DNA from: Peptococcaceae bacterium
GTDB taxonomy: Bacteria; Bacillota; DSM-521; Neomoorellales; Neomoorellaceae
DNA length: 60,482 bases
Assembly (NCBI GenBank): GCA_003509545.1
Contig: DOLC01000060.1
Coordinates: 1 to 60,482, forward strand
Direction of reading: 5' to 3'
In this document: in pieces, positions 56,574 through 60,482 of the stretch
How the letters are laid out: each line of letters begins with the position of its first letter
How positions within the stretch are numbered: position 1 is the stretch's first letter
The notes under the pieces: generated by a model
Database searches by the model: none
What the model saw: only the letters and a program-made list of their open reading frames with translations
What the model was told of the DNA's origin: nothing
Program-made: the position numbers and the translations under genes

Positions 56574-57056
56574 ATGCCCGGCCCCCGCCGCTACGTGGCC
56601 ATCTTTCTCCTGGGGATGCTCGTCGGAGCCATGGGGGCCAATCTGCGGCTGGCCCGGCAGTTGGACTTGCTCCACCTGACCAACGAAAGGCTGCGCCAGG
56701 AGCTGGACGCCACGTTGCGGGAGCTATCGGAAGTAAAGGAGAAGGTGGCCCGGCAGCACCTCCAGGTGGTTACCGCCGTCGAGCCCATCATATCTTTCCC
56801 TCCCGACAGCAAGCCCCCGGCTCTGGAAGGCCAGGCCATCTCCCTGGCCCTGGCCCGGGAGGTGCAACGGTTGATGGAGCCCCTGGTGGGGCAGGAAGTG
56901 TCCAAGATCAACCTCGTCCTGGTCCCCGGGCTGGTGGACGACCGGGTGGTGAAAGCAAACGGCCGCTCCTTTAAATTGAAGGTAACCCTGGTGCTCATCA
57001 GCGAACGGGTCGTCGTCCACGTCCGGGCCCAGCCCCAGGCCAACCTCTCACCGTGA
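56574..57056 (+). CDS. ytrI: YtrI-like sporulation membrane protein
   Basis: A 160-residue protein: an N-terminal membrane anchor (YVAIFLLGMLVGAMGA), then a coiled coil (NERLRQELDATLRELSEVKE), and a C-terminal alpha/beta domain. This is the layout of YtrI, and the gene directly follows ytrH. Sequence conservation in the family is low, so the name rests mainly on architecture and position. Confidence 0.7.
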   Translation: MPGPRRYVAIFLLGMLVGAMGANLRLARQLDLLHLTNERLRQELDATLRELSEVKEKVARQHLQVVTAVEPIISFPPDSKPPALEGQAISLALAREVQRLMEPLVGQEVSKINLVLVPGLVDDRVVKANGRSFKLKVTLVLISERVVVHVRAQPQANLSP

Positions 57057-57067
57057 CCCCCCTGGGG

Positions 57068-57331
57068 CTATCCTTCGCCTTCGGCCTCGGCCTCTATGAG
57101 CGGCTGGCCACCGGGCGTGGCCATGATGCCTGACCCTATTTTGCCCTGGGGAAAGTCTGTCGGCTGCCGGTGGCGGCGGTCTCCCCGCGGGGGCTCCTTG
57201 CCCTCCCGGTCCTGCAGGGAGATAGGCCCTTCCGTCAGCCCCGTTCCCCCTTCTCGGCGCTGAGGGCCTCCCTGCCCTGGGGACGCCCGCCCATCTTCAA
57301 AGGGTGTATATTCTTTGCCTCCCTGCACCAT
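57068..57331 (-). CDS. Hypothetical low-complexity protein
   Basis: An 87-residue frame starting ATG 57331 behind GGGAGGGAAAGG, which is a good ribosome-binding site. The product is rich in G, P, R, E and Q (TGLTEGPISLQDREGKEPPR) and probably unstructured. It is convergent with ytrI. It may be real given the SD, but no family is recognised. It is the only feature I see between ytrI and the repeats at 57410. Confidence 0.4.
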   Translation of the reverse strand: MVQGGKEYTPFEDGRASPGQGGPQRREGGTGLTEGPISLQDREGKEPPRGDRRHRQPTDFPQGKIGSGIMATPGGQPLIEAEAEGEG

Positions 57332-57409
57332 ACCTTTCCCTCCCGGTATGCATAATCTACGGGGATAGTGTAACCATGTTAGGAGATTTAACTACTTTTT
57401 GGAGCCTTG

Positions 57410-57492
57410 AGCCAAGCAAAAGTCCTGCCCGCGAAGGAGGCCTTTGCGAGCGAAAGCCAAGCAGGCCGGGATCAGAAGGGGGGATACGTCAG
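57410..57492. repeat. MITE-like half element C' (83 bp)
   Basis: It ends ..GGGGGGATACGTCAG, the inverted CTGACGTATCCCC terminus, and its body matches the inverted left half of copy B (GCGAGCGAAAGCCAAGCAGG). The other terminus is missing, yet AGCCTTGAG lies on both sides (57401-57409, 57493-57501). Probably an earlier insertion at the same site, shortened by deletion. Confidence 0.7.
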
Positions 57493-57501
57493 AGCCTTGA
57501 G

Positions 57502-57765
57502 CTGAAGCATCCCCAGTTCTTGTTCTGGCCTGCTTTGGCTTACGCTCGCTCCGGAAACCCTCGCGGGCCAAACTAGCGCTCGGCCTCAAGCTCCGGCGGA
57601 CTTCCCGGCAAATTCGGCTTCCTGCCTCAGTTGCCGGCCTCGGGCATCCATGCCCTCGGGTCCGCCTCCGCTTTCGACCTCGTTAAGTTTGGCTACCGCT
57701 CGGGTTTAGTCGCTCGCTTTCAAGCCAAAGCATGGCCAACCCGGCGAAAACTGGGGATGACTCAG
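57502..57765. repeat. MITE-like element, copy C (264 bp)
   Basis: Ends CTGAAGCATCCCCAGTTCTT and, inverted, CTGAGTCATCCCCAGTTTT, with a perfect 9-bp duplication AGCCTTGAG (57493-57501, 57766-57774), which is also present left of half element C'. Confidence 0.9.
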
Positions 57766-57777
57766 AGCCTTGAGGTG

Positions 57778-57806
57778 TTGACAAAGGCAAAGGGAGAGTC
57801 TATAAT
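57778..57806 (+). promoter_or_regulatory. Promoter of the rubrerythrin-like gene
   Basis: TTGACA (57778-57783), a 17-bp spacer and TATAAT (57801-57806): perfect consensus. Copy C's target duplication ends 3 bp upstream of the -35. Confidence 0.95.
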
Positions 57807-57815
57807 ATAGCATAT

Positions 57816-57827
57816 TAGTAATTACTA
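57816..57827. promoter_or_regulatory. Palindromic operator, PerR-like
   Basis: TAGTAATTACTA is a perfect 12-bp palindrome ten bases after the -10, in an AT-rich stretch. It resembles PerR/Fur-type boxes known to control rubrerythrins in anaerobes. No regulator gene is near. Confidence 0.5.
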
Positions 57828-57852
57828 CTATTATTAGTTAGGAGGGATTTAC

Positions 57853-58281
57853 ATGTCCGAGCTGATCAATGAAGTACAACTGGGTGTCACCAAAGGAACC
57901 GCCCTTCAGGAGGCGGTGGAGGCCAATTTCCGCGGGGAGACCATGGAGGTCGGCCTTTACCTGGCCATGGCCCGGCAGGCCCAAAGGGAAGGATATCCAG
58001 AGGTGGCCGAAGCCCTGGAGAAGATCGCCTGGGATGAGGCCTGGCATGCCGCCCACTTTGCCGAACTCAACGGCATGATCTCTTCCTCTACCAAGGAAAA
58101 CCTCGAGAAAATGCTGGCCGGGGAGAAGAAAGCCAACAAGGGCAAGCGCGAGTCTGCCGTTGCGGCCAAGGAGAACAACCTGGACCACGCCCACGACTAT
58201 TTCGACGAGTCCTCCCGGGACGAGGCCCGGCACGCCCGCGCCTTGGAGGGCCTCCTGAAGCGCTATTTTGAAGGGAAATAA
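57853..58281 (+). CDS. Rubrerythrin-like ferritin-fold protein
   Basis: A 142-residue four-helix di-iron protein. Ligands lie in ANFRGETMEVGLYLAMARQA (first Glu), AWDEAWHAAHFAEL (ExxH), DHAHDYFDESSRDEARHARA (second pair). The C-terminal rubredoxin domain of classic rubrerythrins is absent. Such proteins reduce peroxide in strict anaerobes. ATG 57853 behind TTAGGAGGG. Consensus promoter and a candidate PerR-like operator precede it. Confidence 0.9.
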   Translation: MSELINEVQLGVTKGTALQEAVEANFRGETMEVGLYLAMARQAQREGYPEVAEALEKIAWDEAWHAAHFAELNGMISSSTKENLEKMLAGEKKANKGKRESAVAAKENNLDHAHDYFDESSRDEARHARALEGLLKRYFEGK

Positions 58282-58730
58282 GGCCTGGGGGCACCGGCCG
58301 GCATTAGCACGGCCAGGGAGAAAAACTATCGGATGGTACGTAGCTACCGGCTCCCTCTCCCCTGCACCTCCCAGGTACCTGCCTGTGTACTGTGGTTCAT
58401 AAGTCCCCTAGTTCCAAAAACCTACTGAGTAAGCTTACGAGCCCTTGGTCCTCACAACTTTAGGCCAAGGGCTTTATTGTTCATTCACCCTACCGTAGTT
58501 CCTGCCTACCTACTGAGGCAGGATTTTCCTTTTTCGCTTGTAGGAGTGCTCCACCGGAGGAGCCTTAGGGCAATTCTTGCTCTCGAGGTAGGAGCTTCCT
58601 TTTCCGTGGCGAATAATATCAGAGAAGTGTAGAAACCGGAGCCGGTGAAATGCATGGCCGCCCTTCCCTGTGCATTTGTTTAGCCAAAATGCTAGGAGGT
58701 TAGCAGCAGTTGCAATAGGCTATACTGTAA
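58282..58730. other. Long intergenic stretch
   Basis: About 450 bases without a credible gene. It holds a terminator at 58440-58476 and some short hairpins (GGGAG/CTCCC near 58315-58357). Nothing else is recognised. Confidence 0.6.
58440..58476 (+). terminator. Strong terminator
   Basis: AGCCCTTGG / CCAAGGGCT around a 16-base loop, followed by TTATTGTT; the end of transcription after the rubrerythrin-like gene. Confidence 0.88.
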
Positions 58731-58759
58731 TTGACTGTATTTAATCATTTTGTTACCAT
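58731..58759 (+). promoter_or_regulatory. Promoter of the IS607-type transposase gene
   Basis: TTGACT (58731-58736), a 17-bp spacer and TACCAT (58754-58759), only six bases before the ATG. The mRNA would be nearly leaderless, fitting low expression. Confidence 0.5.
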
Positions 58760-58765
58760 AAAGGT

Positions 58766-59413
58766 ATGGAACTCTTATCCATTGGAGAAGCAGCAAAGAG
58801 GTTAGGTGTACACCCGAACAGGCTCCGGGCATGGGAAAAGCAGGGACTGATCAGGCCCGTGCGGCTGCCCAGCGGCCAGCGGAGATACCCGGTGGAGGAG
58901 ATAAACCGGATTTTAGGAACGGGGCGGATAAAGGCAGAACCGGATGCGGTTGTCCTTTACGCCCGGGTGTCTACGAAAAAGCAGGCTGATGCCGGAAATC
59001 TGGAGCGCCAGATGGAAAGACTACGGGCATACGCACAGGAAAAGGGGTACCGTATAGTGGGAGAGTATTCAGATGTGGCTTCGGGTTTAAACCAAAACCG
59101 CCGGGGCCTGGAACGGGTGCTAAAAAGCGCCGAACGGGGTGAGTTTAAGAAACTACTCATCGAATACCCCGACAGGTTGGCCAGGTTCGGGTATGTTTAT
59201 TTAGAGCGCCATTTAAAGTACTGCGGTGTAGAGATAGAAATCACTTCGCAGAAAGAGCCTGAAGATGCACATACGGAGCTGGTCCAGGACTTGTTAGCCA
59301 TAGTGACTTCTTTTTCGGCCCGGCTGTACGGTGCGAGGGGTGGTAGGAAAATCCGGCAGGGCTTCCGGGAGCTGATAAGGGATGCCGAAGAAACGGGAGA
59401 AAGACAAATTTAG
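58766..59413 (+). CDS. tnpA: IS607-family serine recombinase (transposase TnpA)
   Basis: A 215-residue protein. The N-terminal MerR-like HTH (SIGEAAKRLGVHPNRLRAWE) is fused to a resolvase-type catalytic domain: VVLYARVSTKKQADAGNLER with the nucleophilic Ser, EYSDVASGLNQNRRGL, LLIEYPDRLARFG and VQDLLAIVTSFSARLYG. It moves the element through a serine-linked intermediate with little target specificity. It overlaps tnpB by 32 bases. Apparently intact. Confidence 0.93.
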   Translation: MELLSIGEAAKRLGVHPNRLRAWEKQGLIRPVRLPSGQRRYPVEEINRILGTGRIKAEPDAVVLYARVSTKKQADAGNLERQMERLRAYAQEKGYRIVGEYSDVASGLNQNRRGLERVLKSAERGEFKKLLIEYPDRLARFGYVYLERHLKYCGVEIEITSQKEPEDAHTELVQDLLAIVTSFSARLYGARGGRKIRQGFRELIRDAEETGERQI

Positions 59414-60482
59414 CTTTACAGTGTGCGGAGAGTTCTTTCCGGAGGTCTACCCGGCCTCCCGGTCTCCAAGGTGGAGCCGGGGTAAGGAAGACCCTCTTGA
59501 GACGGAGATGCGGCTTTTCTGTGCCTGCATGAGGTGGGCCTTCAACCGGCTCCTGGAAGGCACTTCCCGCGGTGGGAACTTTTCGGTCTCAACTCCCGGT
59601 ATGCGGACGACGCCAGGCTTAAGGCGCAGGCTGTGCTGGACTCCCAGAAAGAGCTATTGGAGCTGGAGATTGAGGAGACGGAAAAGAAGCTGGGCCGGGC
59701 GAGAAAAAAGCTCGGCCTGGCCATGAGGAAGCTGGCGAAGGCAGAAGAAAAGTGTGCCCCTCCAGAAGCTATTGAAAAACTTCGCCTTACGGTCAAGGGG
59801 CGGAGCAACCGGGTAGCATCTTTAGAGAAGAAGCTGGCCGAACTGGAGGCCCACCGGGAGGACGGCACGATACCAAAGGTGGTCTTCGGCGGCAAGAAAC
59901 TGTGGAAGAAGGTCTGCAAGGGCCGGGCTACGCGGGAAGAGTGGCGGGCCGCCCGCAAAAACCGCCTCTACTCACGGGGAGACGAGACCAAAGGCGGCAA
60001 CCCCAACATAAAGGTGACCTGCCGGGAGGGGGAGTTCTACCTGGCGGTGACCGTTTCCCACCTCTCGGAGAAGGTAGGCCAGGACGCCCTGGGCCGTCCC
60101 AAGATGAGCCGCGCCCCCCGGGTAGAGGGCAGGCTGTGGCTGCCTGAAAAATACAGAGATCTGGTGCGGATGTGGGTGGCCATGAAGCTGCCCTACACAG
60201 TAGAGCTCATACGCACCCTGGAGGGCCGCTATATAGTGCATTTAACGTTCGACCTTGGTGGGGCGCGGGAGCCCGACTTTACCAGGGGCTGCTTAGCCCT
60301 GGACACCAACCCTAATGGGGTGGCCTTATGCAACCTAAACCCTTCAGGCCAGCCGGAGCCGTGGCCGGAAGGTTTTAACATCCCTTACCCCGGCAACCTG
60401 GGCAAGTACCAAGGAGACTTTCAAGTCATCGCTTACCCCACCGGCTTTCTCTACATCAGAGTACCCGACCTGGCCTATGCTT
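59382..60482 (+). pseudogene. tnpB: TnpB-type protein, frameshifted and incomplete at the window edge
   Basis: From ATG 59382 the frame reads as an OrfB-type start (CACMRWAFNRLLEGTSR). Between about 59560 and 59590 the homologous reading moves to another frame, which then continues without a stop to the window end: ELFGLNSRYADDARLKAQAV, an unusually long charged coiled coil (about 60 residues), SHLSEKVGQDALGR and the RuvC-type entry GCLALDTNPNGVALCNLN. So a short deletion or frameshift disrupts the gene. The remaining catalytic and zinc-finger parts lie outside the window. Confidence 0.8.

Larger units (their letters stand above)
58766..60482 (+). mobile_element. IS607-type insertion sequence, partial (runs off the window)
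   Basis: A serine-recombinase tnpA followed by an overlapping tnpB, the defining order of the IS607 family. The right end, with any omegaRNA, lies beyond the window; the left end cannot be fixed because IS607 elements lack inverted repeats. Confidence 0.88.

Overview
The window reads as chromosome of a thermophilic, spore-forming Firmicute of the Moorella/Thermanaeromonas type. This is an inference from gene content and order, not from a search. The GC content is high. The block polA-mutM-ytaF-coaE-lytic transglycosylase, dnaE beside ytrH/ytrI, the speE-speB pair, the TRAP gene (mtrB), a single-cluster ferredoxin and a rubrerythrin-type protein all fit. Promoters are ordinary sigma-A type, and GTG and TTG starts are common.

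Layout. 1-3470: the tail of a TnpB-type insertion sequence with an omegaRNA-like structured end, then the terminal part of integrated element 1 (zinc-ribbon/small-helical operon, XRE regulator, DUF4258/YgiT toxin-antitoxin, and a frameshifted tyrosine integrase next to tRNA-Leu(UAA)). 3471-28400: mostly core genes, namely a thioesterase, tRNA-Cys/Gly, a TrkA-type K+ channel regulator, a UbiB-type kinase, thiM, an MFS exporter, tRNA-Phe/Asp/Val, a glycogen-debranching enzyme, speE-speB, the lysR-acyl-CoA synthetase-mobA-moeA-mobB-phoU-Na/Pi run, ldh, a triple-HTH regulator, a membrane glycosyltransferase, ferredoxin, nitroreductase and an amidase-like exported protein. 28405-30180: accessory remnants, a RelE-type toxin-antitoxin and tRNA-Leu(GAG). 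30226-38440: NAD/CoA biosynthesis, lytic transglycosylase, ytaF, mutM, polA and rtcB. 38546-39041: fused transposase remnants. 39211-47101: integrated element 2, a 7.8-kb element bounded by two identical 91-bp copies of tRNA-Leu(CAA). It carries a primase-polymerase/AAA replication protein, an iteron-like palindromic region, a copy of the zinc-ribbon module, HicAB and an intact integrase. 47117-57056: mscS, a HAD phosphatase, minC, the operon dnaE-mtrB-orf-pfkA-pyk, and ytrH-ytrI. 57068-58476: a small ORF, repeats and a ferritin-like rubrerythrin. 58731-end: an IS607-type element with a serine recombinase and a frameshifted tnpB that runs off the window.

Two non-coding patterns stand out. First, a family of miniature inverted-repeat elements (five copies plus one half copy) has IS10-like CTGA..ATCCCC termini and 9-bp target duplications. 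In every case one edge of the duplication lies exactly 3 bp from a TTG(A/G)C motif, and in four cases that motif is the -35 box of a recognisable or plausible promoter (two tRNA operons, the rubrerythrin gene, the amidase-like gene). Second, each integrase gene lies directly downstream of, and in the same direction as, its target tRNA-Leu gene. In between is a terminator-like hairpin whose 3' arm is the integrase Shine-Dalgarno sequence and whose loop repeats the anticodon-arm sequence of that same tRNA.

How the genes work together: the dnaE operon links replication, TRAP and lower glycolysis (pfkA, pyk). The lysR operon links a fatty-acid activating enzyme to molybdenum-cofactor synthesis (mobA, moeA, mobB) and to phosphate uptake control. 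The two tRNA-Leu elements share a homologous module and appear to exchange toxin-antitoxin cassettes.
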